Source: Streptomyces sp. Je 1-79
GTDB taxonomy: Bacteria; Actinomycetota; Actinomycetes; Streptomycetales; Streptomycetaceae
NCBI RefSeq assembly: GCF_025195125.1
Contig: NZ_JAMGSL010000016.1
Coordinates: 118,458 to 182,457 of the forward strand
Reading direction: 5' to 3'
Length of the DNA: 64,000 nt
Shown: positions 36,415 through 43,090 of the stretch, in pieces
How positions within the stretch are numbered: the first letter of the stretch is position 1
Layout of the letters: every line of letters begins with the position of its first letter
Translations under genes and position numbers: made by a program
The notes under the pieces: model-generated
The model's database searches: none
What the model was told of the DNA's origin: nothing
Seen by the model: only the letters and a program-made list of their open reading frames with translations

Positions 36415-37224
36415 CTACGGGCGTGGCGTCCAGTGGGCGGGGCGGTCGAAGCCCTCCGGGAGGCGGGTCGCGTCGTCGCCTCGGGCCGCGTTCAGCTGGG
36501 GCTGGGTGAGGAACAGGGCGCCGGTGAGGTTCGCGCCGGAGAGATCGGCGTCCCGCAGGTCGGCCCCGATCAGATCGGCCAGCGTCAGATCCGCGCCCGT
36601 CAGGTCGGCGGCGATCAGGAGCGCCCCGCGCAGATCCGCGCCCCGCAGCTTGGCTCCGCGCAGCCGGGCCCCGATCAGATCGGCGCCGCGCCGGCTCCTG
36701 GCCTTGCCGCCCGCGGTCGCCCGCACCAGCGTGCTGGTCTTCAGGAGGAGCGGGTTGACCTCGCCGCGCACGGCGGAGACGTCCAGCTTCTCCAGCGCGT
36801 CCGCCGACCCCTCCGTCAGCACCTCCACCCGTTCCAGGGCCTGGCGCAGCTCGGCGTGGACGGGGCGGGCGGCCGGCAGGGCGAGGGCTTCGGTGAGGTA
36901 GCGCAGCAGCTCGTGGAGCTGGCGCATCACCGGGAACACCTCGTACATCTGGCGCGAGGTCTCCGGGGCCTCGCGCCAGGAGACTCCGCGGAAGGTGACC
37001 AGCGAGACCTTCTGGCCCGCGCCGAAGCAGTCGTACACGGTGCAGCCCGAGAACCCGCTCGGCCGCAGCCGGGTGTGGATGCCGCAGCGGAAGTCCTCCT
37101 GGAGGTTCCGGCACGGTTCGCCCGAGGACTTGTTCACCGCGAAGTCCGCGGACTTCGCGAAGGGGAGCGCGACGCAGCAGAGCCCGAAGCAGTTCGCGCA
37201 GTCGCCACGGAGGGTCTCGGGCAT
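36415..37224 (-). CDS. YkgJ-like Cys-cluster domain fused to pentapeptide repeats
   Basis: A 269-residue protein with two unlike parts. The first about 75 residues contain eight cysteines in a CxxCxxxCC...C...CGIH...GC..YDC pattern ending GAGQKV, which resembles the YkgJ/UPF0153 zinc- or iron-chelating family. After a helical region (about 80-175) the C-terminus (about 190-250) is a run of A(D/N)LxG pentapeptides (RGADLIGARL, GADLRGALLI, GADLTLADLI), predicted to form a right-handed beta-helix. Function unknown. The ATG at 37224 follows GAAGGA by 9 bases. A regulatory or DNA-mimic role, as for some pentapeptide proteins, is only a guess. Confidence 0.8.
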   Translation of the reverse strand: MPETLRGDCANCFGLCCVALPFAKSADFAVNKSSGEPCRNLQEDFRCGIHTRLRPSGFSGCTVYDCFGAGQKVSLVTFRGVSWREAPETSRQMYEVFPVMRQLHELLRYLTEALALPAARPVHAELRQALERVEVLTEGSADALEKLDVSAVRGEVNPLLLKTSTLVRATAGGKARSRRGADLIGARLRGAKLRGADLRGALLIAADLTGADLTLADLIGADLRDADLSGANLTGALFLTQPQLNAARGDDATRLPEGFDRPAHWTPRP

Positions 37225-37272
37225 GGGTGTGCGGTTCCTTCGTAGGGGGGTGGACACCTACCGTATCGCGCT

Positions 37273-37331
37273 GTCGGCACGATCGGTCGCGAAGATCATC
37301 GGGATCGGTCGGCGATCGGTGTCGTGCCGAC
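37273..37331. repeat. 10-bp inverted repeat with GATCGGT direct repeats
   Basis: GTCGGCACGA (37273-37282) and TCGTGCCGAC (37322-37331) flank 39 bases containing CGATCGGT words at 37281, 37314 and a related GATCGGT at 37303. It lies in the 250-base gap upstream of the pentapeptide gene and downstream of the SRPBCC gene, both on the minus strand. It may be a terminator or a multi-site operator; no gene is seen in this gap. Confidence 0.45.
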
Positions 37332-37474
37332 GACGACGTGATCCTTACGGGGAAGTGCGACGAGTCGCCGATGGGTCCCTCGGGGTGTCCCGGTCGGGCG
37401 AATTCCTGCTCGCCCTCCGGGAGTTCGGGATACACGGCGGGGCGGACGTCGTCGGAGGACGTCGTAGGGCCGGC

Positions 37475-38107
37475 CTACGCACCCGTGTAGAACGCGATCG
37501 TCGCCGCCGTCGTGGCCGCCACGACGTCCGGCGCCGCGCCCGAGGCCGCATAGGCGGAGCCCCAGAGCTCGCCCGACAGCCTCATGCCCTCCCTGGCCTC
37601 GGCCGACTCGCTCCAGGCGAGCATCTCCTCCCGGCTGATCTCGCCACCCGTGAGGTACCGGCCGAGTCCGAGGAGTGCCAGGTCCCAGCCCACACCGACG
37701 GCGCCGGGCCCGAACTGCCCCGCGAACTCCTCCGGCACGACGGCCACGTGTTCCAGGTCGAAGACGGTCCGCCCGTCGGCCTCGGGCGTGAGCCGCACCT
37801 CGACCTCGCTGAAGCCGGGGTCCGGACCGAAGAGCCAGGACACGCGCAGCCGCTCCGGCGGGACGCACTCCAGGATCTCGCCGCCGGCGTTCCCCTCCAG
37901 CTGGTACGTCCCGCCGAGCTTGAGCTCACCGCTGACCGGCAGGAACCATCGGCTGATCCGCTCGGGCGAGGTCACCGCGTCCCACACGTCGGCGACCTCG
38001 GCGTCGTACGTACGCCGCAGCAGCACCGTCGCCGCGTCGCCGGCCTTCACCTGCCGCGTGCCGACCTCTCGGTGCACCTCGTTGATCGCGTCGACGATCT
38101 CACTCAT
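37475..38107 (-). CDS. SRPBCC/AHSA1-family protein
   Basis: A 210-residue START/Bet-v-1-like protein of the activator-of-Hsp90-ATPase (AHSA1) group. Characteristic pieces are the strand RRTYDAEVADVWDAVTSPERISRWFLP, the following LGGTYQLEGNAGGEILEC and the long C-terminal helix region. In actinomycetes these proteins very often sit directly after an ArsR-type repressor, with which they overlap. Here the upstream ArsR gene has been reduced to a C-terminal remnant whose reading frame still overlaps this start codon. With the promoter end of the operon gone, expression may depend on read-through from the acyl-CoA ligase. Confidence 0.82.
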   Translation of the reverse strand: MSEIVDAINEVHREVGTRQVKAGDAATVLLRRTYDAEVADVWDAVTSPERISRWFLPVSGELKLGGTYQLEGNAGGEILECVPPERLRVSWLFGPDPGFSEVEVRLTPEADGRTVFDLEHVAVVPEEFAGQFGPGAVGVGWDLALLGLGRYLTGGEISREEMLAWSESAEAREGMRLSGELWGSAYAASGAAPDVVAATTAATIAFYTGA

Positions 38108-38275
38108 GACCGCTCCGTTCCTCTGTCGCTCTGCGCTCGCGCCTGCCTCGCGCGAGCTCCGTGCCCAGCGCGTCGAGCCGCTGCTCCCAGAAGCCCCGGA
38201 ACCGCTCCAGCCAGGCGTCCACCTCCCGCAGGGGCCCCGTCTCGACGGCGTAGAGCCACCGGCTGCTTATATAGG
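38100..38275 (-). pseudogene. C-terminal remnant of an ArsR-family repressor
   Basis: Immediately after the stop of the acyl-CoA ligase, a frame encodes RWLYAVETGPLREVDAWLER then FRGFWEQRLDALGTELARGR and ends at a TGA overlapping the SRPBCC start (ATGAGTGA). This is the C-terminal helix of the ArsR repressors that pair with SRPBCC proteins (pattern LRxVDxWLxxxRxFWxxRLDAL). The DNA-binding two thirds are missing. The junction is an unusually AT-rich patch with two TTATA words, beside the ligase stop, consistent with a deletion. Confidence 0.65.
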
Positions 38276-38282
38276 CAAGGCC

Positions 38283-39905
38283 TTATACAGAGTCCTCGGC
38301 GGCGGCGACGGAGCGGGCCCAGCGGTAGTCCGCCTTGCCGCTCGGAGAGCGCTGGATGCGGTCGGTGATCACGAGCTGGCGGGGGACCTTGTAGCCCGCG
38401 AGGCGGGTGCGGCAGTGGGTCTGGACCATCTCCAGGTCGAGCGCGGGAGCCCCGGAGCGCAGCTGGACGACGGCCGCCACGTGGTTGCCCCACTTCGCGT
38501 CGGGAACGCCGGCCACCAGCGCGTCGTACACGTCGGGATGGGACTTCAGGGCCTGCTCGACCTCCTCCGGATAGACCTTCTCGCCGCCGGTGTTGATGCA
38601 CTGCGAGCCGCGGCCGAGGACCGTGACGATGCCGTCCTCGTCGACGGTGGCCATGTCGCCGAGCAGCACCCACCGCTCGTCGCCCTTCTGGAAGAAGGTC
38701 TCGGCCGTCTTCGCCGGGTCGTTGTAGTAGCCGAGCGGCACATGGCCCCGCTGTGCGAGGCGCCCCACCTCGCCGACCGCGACCTCCTCGTACGTCGCCG
38801 GGTCCACGACCCGCGTCCGCTCGTTGACCTCCAGCCGGAAGCCCTTCTCCGGCCCCGAGTCGTCCGTCGCCTTGCCGTTGGAACCGGACTCCGAGGAGCC
38901 GAAGTTGTTGAGCAGCAGGACGTTCGGTACGAGCGCCTGGAACTGTGCCCGTACCGTCTCCGACATGATCGCCCCGGACGAGGAGACGCTGAAGAGCGAG
39001 GAGAGGTCCGTGCCCCTGAGCGGGCCGTGGAGCGCGTCGATCAGCGGCCTGAGCATCGCGTCGCCCACCAGTGAAACGCTGGAGACCTTCTCCTTCTCGA
39101 TCGTCCGGAGCACCTCCTCCGGTACGTACTTGCGGTGGATGACCACCCGCTGGCCGTAGTCGAAGGCGATGAACGAGGTCAGGGTCGAGGTGCCGTGCAT
39201 CAGCGGGGGAGCGGGGAAGAACGTGATCCCCGCGCCGCCTGCCACGACCCGCTCGGCCAGCTCCTCGGGCCGCTTGACCGGCTCGCCCGCCGGGTCGCCG
39301 CCGAAGAGCCCGGCGAAGAACAGGTCCTCCTGCCGCCACATGACGCCCTTCGGCATCCCCGTCGTCCCGCCGGTGTAGATGATGAAGAGGTCGTCCGCCG
39401 AACGCGGTCCGAAGCCGCGCTCCGGTGAACCCGCCGCCTCGGCCGCCGTGAACGCCACACAGTCCAGTGGCGGCGCGTCCTCGGGCGGGGTCCCCACCCG
39501 CACGAGGTGCCGCAGCTTCTCCGTCTGCGGCAGCGCGGCCGCGACCCGTCCGGTGAACTCGGCGTCGAAGACGAGCGCGGCCAGGTCGGCATCCCGGTAG
39601 AGGTAGACCAACTCCTCTTCCACGTATCGGTAGTTCACATTGACCGGGACGATCCTCGCCTTCAGGCAGGCCAGGACGGTCTGCAGGTACTCGATCCCGT
39701 TGTAGAGGTGAAGGCCCAGGTGCTCGCCCGGCCGGAGGCCGGAATCGATCAGATGGTGGGCGAGACGGTTGGCGGCCGCGTCGAGCTCCGCGTACGTGAG
39801 CCGGTGCTCCGCTCCCGTGCCCGGATGGTCCACGTAGACGAGCGCCTCGCGCTCCGGGACCACGTCGACGACCGACTCGAACAGGTCGGCAAGGTTGTAC
39901 TCCAC
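38283..39905 (-). CDS. FadD19-like acyl-CoA synthetase (sterol side-chain type)
   Basis: A 540-residue adenylate-forming enzyme. P-loop YTGGTTGMPKG at 177-187 is followed by VMWRQEDLFFAGLFGG; other blocks are NVNYRYVEEELVYLYRDADL, LVGDAMLRPLIDAL, NNFGSSESG, LGRGSQCINTGGEKVYPEE and RSPSGKADYRWA. These match what I recall of mycobacterial FadD19, which activates C24-branched and cholestenoic acid side chains. It is divergent from a crotonase across 177 bases, the same arrangement as fadD19/echA19 (Rv3515c/Rv3516). The intergenic region carries a KstR-type motif and a TCTGAC operator. It could instead be a related FadD for another bulky acid. Confidence 0.85.
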   Translation of the reverse strand: MEYNLADLFESVVDVVPEREALVYVDHPGTGAEHRLTYAELDAAANRLAHHLIDSGLRPGEHLGLHLYNGIEYLQTVLACLKARIVPVNVNYRYVEEELVYLYRDADLAALVFDAEFTGRVAAALPQTEKLRHLVRVGTPPEDAPPLDCVAFTAAEAAGSPERGFGPRSADDLFIIYTGGTTGMPKGVMWRQEDLFFAGLFGGDPAGEPVKRPEELAERVVAGGAGITFFPAPPLMHGTSTLTSFIAFDYGQRVVIHRKYVPEEVLRTIEKEKVSSVSLVGDAMLRPLIDALHGPLRGTDLSSLFSVSSSGAIMSETVRAQFQALVPNVLLLNNFGSSESGSNGKATDDSGPEKGFRLEVNERTRVVDPATYEEVAVGEVGRLAQRGHVPLGYYNDPAKTAETFFQKGDERWVLLGDMATVDEDGIVTVLGRGSQCINTGGEKVYPEEVEQALKSHPDVYDALVAGVPDAKWGNHVAAVVQLRSGAPALDLEMVQTHCRTRLAGYKVPRQLVITDRIQRSPSGKADYRWARSVAAAEDSV

Positions 39906-39942
39906 CGTTCCTCCTGACCCCGCTGGTCGTCCAGGCCCGAAC

Positions 39943-39956
39943 TGACTCGGCGGTCA
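39943..39956. promoter_or_regulatory. TGAC-N6-GTCA inverted repeat before the FadD19-like gene
   Basis: TGAC (39943-39946) and GTCA (39953-39956) lie 38 bases upstream of the ligase start. Short and weaker than the TCTGAC-N5-GTCAGA site 46 bases away, but of related half-site sequence, so it may be a second site for the same regulator. Confidence 0.35.
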
Positions 39957-40001
39957 TTAGAGCGCCGGGCAGCGGAGGTGGGAAGGGGTCGCGCAGAAGA
40001 A

Positions 40002-40018
40002 TCTGACTGAGTGTCAGA
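40002..40018. promoter_or_regulatory. TCTGAC-N5-GTCAGA operator, copy B
   Basis: Perfect 6-base arms with a 5-base spacer, centred in the divergent region between the FadD19-like ligase and the crotonase. Flanking bases AGAA and AAAC are identical to copy A at 28350-28366. Confidence 0.65.
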
Positions 40019-40045
40019 AAACTATTGAACTGGAACCGCACCTCC

Positions 40046-40059
40046 TGCAACCTGTTCTA
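40046..40059. promoter_or_regulatory. KstR-type operator before the crotonase
   Basis: TGCAACCTGTTCTA fits TNNAACNNGTTNNA. It lies 24 bases before the crotonase start, probably over the promoter. It is the second such site in the window. Confidence 0.6.
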
Positions 40060-40082
40060 GGTCTGGAGACGGGAGGACGTCC

Positions 40083-40883
40083 ATGGGTGGGACCGAACAC
40101 CTCACCGTGCGGCGCGAAGGCGCCACACTCGTGCTCACACTCGACCGGCCGGAGGCCAAGAACGCGCTCTCACTGCCCATGCTGGTAGGGCTGTACGACG
40201 GCTGGCTGGAGGCCGACGCCGACGACACGATCCGCTCCGTCGTCCTCACCGGTGCCGGCGGCTCCTTCTGCGCCGGGATGGACCTCAAGGCGCTGGCGGG
40301 CAAGGGGATGGAGGGCGAGCGGTACAGGGACCGGATGAAGGCCGACCCCGATCTGCACTGGAAGGCGATGCTGCGCCACCACCGCCCCCGCAAGCCCGTC
40401 ATCGCCGCCGTCGAGGGCTACTGCGTCGCCGGCGGCACCGAGATCCTCCAGGGCACCGACATCCGGATCGCGGGCGCCACCGCCACCTTCGGGCTGTTCG
40501 AGGTGGTGCGGGGTCTGTTCCCGATCGGCGGCTCGACCGTCCGGCTGCCCCGCCAGATCGCCCGCACGCACGCCCTGGAGATGCTCCTCACCGGGCGCCC
40601 GTACAGCGCCGAGGAGGCCGCGTCGATCGGGCTCGTCGGCCGGGTCGTCCCCGAGGGGACGGCGCTGGAGGCCGCCCTCGCCGTCGCCGAACGGATCAAC
40701 GCGTGCGGGCCGCTCGCGGTCGAGGCGGTCAAGGCGTCGGTGTACGAGACGGCCGAGATGACCGAAGGGGAGGGGCTGGCGGCGGAGCTGCAGCGCGGCT
40801 GGCCGATCTTCGAGACGGCGGACGCCAAGGAGGGCGCGCGCGCGTTCGCGGAGAAACGGCCGCCCGTCTACCGCCGGGAGTGA
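40083..40883 (+). CDS. Crotonase/enoyl-CoA hydratase (EchA19-like)
   Basis: A 266-residue crotonase-fold protein. The oxyanion-hole segment TGAGGSFCAGMDLKAL (56-71) and VAGGTEILQGTDIRIA are clear. Glu120 and Glu140 sit at the positions of the two catalytic glutamates of enoyl-CoA hydratase, so hydratase activity is likely. It resembles EchA19, which in M. tuberculosis acts on sterol side-chain enoyl-CoA. GGGAGG precedes the ATG. The 192 bases downstream hold a repeat element and no gene before the DUF35-Ltp-Ltp operon, so the crotonase may form its own transcript. Confidence 0.87.
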   Translation: MGGTEHLTVRREGATLVLTLDRPEAKNALSLPMLVGLYDGWLEADADDTIRSVVLTGAGGSFCAGMDLKALAGKGMEGERYRDRMKADPDLHWKAMLRHHRPRKPVIAAVEGYCVAGGTEILQGTDIRIAGATATFGLFEVVRGLFPIGGSTVRLPRQIARTHALEMLLTGRPYSAEEAASIGLVGRVVPEGTALEAALAVAERINACGPLAVEAVKASVYETAEMTEGEGLAAELQRGWPIFETADAKEGARAFAEKRPPVYRRE

Positions 40884-40899
40884 CGCTTTCCCCACCCGC

Positions 40900-41000
40900 C
40901 CCCTACTGGGGACCCCCATTCCCCAACGGGGGCAAGCCCCCAGACCCCCTACGGCCTTCGGCCGTGTCCTCGATCGCCGGACGGGCTGACATTCAGCCCC
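40900..41000. repeat. Streptomyces-type dispersed intergenic hairpin element
   Basis: Contains a G/C block rich in CCCC/GGGG, the stem-loop ACGGCC-TTC-GGCCGT (40951-40965) and the stem GGGCTGA-CAT-TCAGCCC (40983-40999) framed by CCGG words. Sequences of the form TCCTCGATCGCCGGACGGGC recur between genes in Streptomyces genomes, usually downstream of operons. It probably acts as a terminator for the crotonase. Confidence 0.55.
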
Positions 41001-41075
41001 GCCGGATTCGAAGGCGCCGGGTCTCGGGGACGGACCCCACCCCCGCCCGCACTCGCCGCCCGACCAAGGAGCCCC

Positions 41076-42035
41076 ATGACCTCCGCCCCCGCGCCGGAAA
41101 CGCTTCGTGCGCCCCTCGTCGTCGAGTTCCCCTTCACCCGGTCCCTCGGGCCCGTGCAGTCCGCGTTCCTGACCGGGCTGCGCGAGCGGACCGTCCTCGG
41201 AGTCAGGACCGAGAGCGGCACGGTGCTCGTCCCGCCCGTCGAGTACGACCCCGGGACCGCGGCCGAACTCCGCGATCTCGTCGAGGTCGGCGCCACCGGC
41301 ACCGTCACCACCTGGGCCTGGAACCCCGAGCCCCGCACCGGCCAGCCCCTGGCCACCCCCTTCGCCTGGGTCCTCGTCCGGCTCGACGGCGCCGACACCG
41401 CCCTCCTCCACGCCCTGGACGCGCCCGGCCCCGAAGCCGTCCGCACCGGCATGAGGGTCAGGATCCGCTGGGCCGCCGAACGGGCCGGCGCCATCACCGA
41501 CATCGCCTGCTTCGAACCGTACGACGGCGAACCCGTGACCGGCGCCCGCCACCACGACGGCACCTTCGACGACCCCGTCACCGGCATCGTCGCCCCCGCC
41601 CGTCTCGACTACACGTACAGTCCCGGCCGCGCCCAGACCGCCTACCTCCACGCCCTCTCCGAGAACCGGACCGTCGGCGAACGCTGCCCCTCCTGCACCA
41701 AGGTGTACGTCCCGCCCCGCGGCGCCTGCCCCACCTGCGGCGTGGCCACCACCGAACAGGTCGAGGTCGGCCCGCGCGGCACGGTGACCACCTACTGCAT
41801 CGTCAACATCAAGGCCAAGAACCTCGACATCGAGGTCCCGTACGTCTACGCCCACATCGCCCTCGACGGCGCCGGGCTCGCGCTCCACGGCCGGATCGGC
41901 GGCATCCCGTACGACCAGGTCCGGATGGGGCTGCGCGTCGAACCGGTGTGGAGCGAGGACGGCCGCTACCCCGACCACTACCGGCCCACCGGCGAGCCCG
42001 ACGCCGACTACGACACGTACAAGGAGCTGCTGTGA
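41076..42035 (+). CDS. DUF35/OB-fold protein (tandem domains, one with a zinc ribbon)
   Basis: A 319-residue protein with two DUF35-type OB-fold domains. The first (about 15-150) has lost the zinc ribbon. The second (about 165-319) has a rubredoxin-like ribbon with CPSC at 204-207 and CPTC at 218-221, then the OB strands (GTVTTYCIVNIKAKN). DUF35 proteins form complexes with thiolase-fold Ltp partners, as in the sterol ChsH2-Ltp2 retro-aldolase, where they organise the active site. Here the gene overlaps the next Ltp gene by four bases (GTGA), which supports a complex. The order DUF35-Ltp-Ltp equals what I recall for Rv3521-ltp4-ltp3 of M. tuberculosis. Confidence 0.85.
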   Translation: MTSAPAPETLRAPLVVEFPFTRSLGPVQSAFLTGLRERTVLGVRTESGTVLVPPVEYDPGTAAELRDLVEVGATGTVTTWAWNPEPRTGQPLATPFAWVLVRLDGADTALLHALDAPGPEAVRTGMRVRIRWAAERAGAITDIACFEPYDGEPVTGARHHDGTFDDPVTGIVAPARLDYTYSPGRAQTAYLHALSENRTVGERCPSCTKVYVPPRGACPTCGVATTEQVEVGPRGTVTTYCIVNIKAKNLDIEVPYVYAHIALDGAGLALHGRIGGIPYDQVRMGLRVEPVWSEDGRYPDHYRPTGEPDADYDTYKELL

Positions 42036-43090
42036 CGCCGGACCGAGAGGTGGCGATCGTCGCCTTCGCCCAGACCGACCACCTGCGGCGCACGGACGAC
42101 CTCTCCGAGGTCGAGATGGTCATGCCCGTGCTCCACGAGGTGCTGCGGCAGACCGGGTGCAAGACCTCCGACATCGGCTTCACCTGCTCCGGCTCCTCCG
42201 ACTACCTCGCCGGGCGCGCCTTCTCCTTCACCATGGCCCTCGACGGTGTCGGGGCCTGGCCGCCGATCTCCGAGTCCCATGTCGAGATGGACGGCGCCTG
42301 GGCGCTCTACGAGGCCTGGGTGAAGCTGCTGACCGGCGAGGCCGACACCGCGCTCGTCTACTCCTACGGGAAGACCTCGCCCGGCTCCGTACGCGACGTG
42401 CTCACCCGGCAGCTCGACCCCTACTACGTGGCACCGCTCTGGCCCGACTCCGTCGCCCTCGCCGCCCTCCAGGCGCAGGCGCTCGTCGACGCCGGCCACG
42501 CCGACGAGCCGCGACTCGCCGCCATCGCCGCCCGCAGCCGCGAGGACGCCACCGCCAACCCGCACGCCCAGCTGCCCGGCGCCCGCGACCAGGGCGCGTA
42601 CGTCGTCGGTCCGCTGCGCACCGGAGACTGCCCGCCCGTCGGCGACGGCGCGGCCGCCGTGGTCCTCGCCGTCGGCGACCGTGCCCGTGAACTGTGCGAC
42701 CGCCCTGCCTGGATCCGCGGCATCGACCACCGGATCGAGGCCCACTCGCTCGGCGTGCGCGACCTCACCGACTCGCCCTCCACCCGGCTCGCCGCCGAAA
42801 GGGCGGGAGCCTTCGACCGGCCCGTCGACACCGCCGAACTCCACGCGCCCTTCACCTCCCAGGAGGTCGTGCTCCGCCGAGCCCTCGACCTCGACGACAG
42901 GGTGAGGGTCAACCCGTCCGGCGGAGCGCTCGCCGCCAACCCGATGATGGCCGCCGGCCTCATCCGCCTCGGGGAGGCCGCTGCCCGCATCCACCGGGGC
43001 GTCTCCGACCGCGCCCTCGCCCACGCCACCTCCGGCCCCTGCCTCCAGCAGAACCTGGTCGCCGTCCTGGAAGGGGAAGCCCGTGCCTAA
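42032..43090 (+). CDS. Thiolase-fold lipid-transfer protein (Ltp4-like)
   Basis: A 352-residue protein of the thiolase superfamily, SCP-x/Ltp branch. Conserved parts include VAIVAFAQTDH at the N-terminus, GADLALVYSYGKTSPGS-like core (EADTALVYSYGKTSPGS), GDGAAAVVLAVGD and the C-terminal NPSGGALAANPMMAAGLIRLGE. The usual thiolase nucleophilic Cys context is not evident, so it may act as an aldolase or as a non-catalytic partner, as shown for Ltp2. It starts with GTG overlapping the DUF35 stop and overlaps the next gene by 8 bases, so three genes are tightly coupled. Confidence 0.83.
   Translation: MTPDREVAIVAFAQTDHLRRTDDLSEVEMVMPVLHEVLRQTGCKTSDIGFTCSGSSDYLAGRAFSFTMALDGVGAWPPISESHVEMDGAWALYEAWVKLLTGEADTALVYSYGKTSPGSVRDVLTRQLDPYYVAPLWPDSVALAALQAQALVDAGHADEPRLAAIAARSREDATANPHAQLPGARDQGAYVVGPLRTGDCPPVGDGAAAVVLAVGDRARELCDRPAWIRGIDHRIEAHSLGVRDLTDSPSTRLAAERAGAFDRPVDTAELHAPFTSQEVVLRRALDLDDRVRVNPSGGALAANPMMAAGLIRLGEAAARIHRGVSDRALAHATSGPCLQQNLVAVLEGEARA

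Noticed and set aside
37227..37490. 87-codon plus-strand frame in the gap before the SRPBCC gene
   Set aside because: Composition is not coding-like, no ribosome site, and it overlaps the end of the SRPBCC gene.
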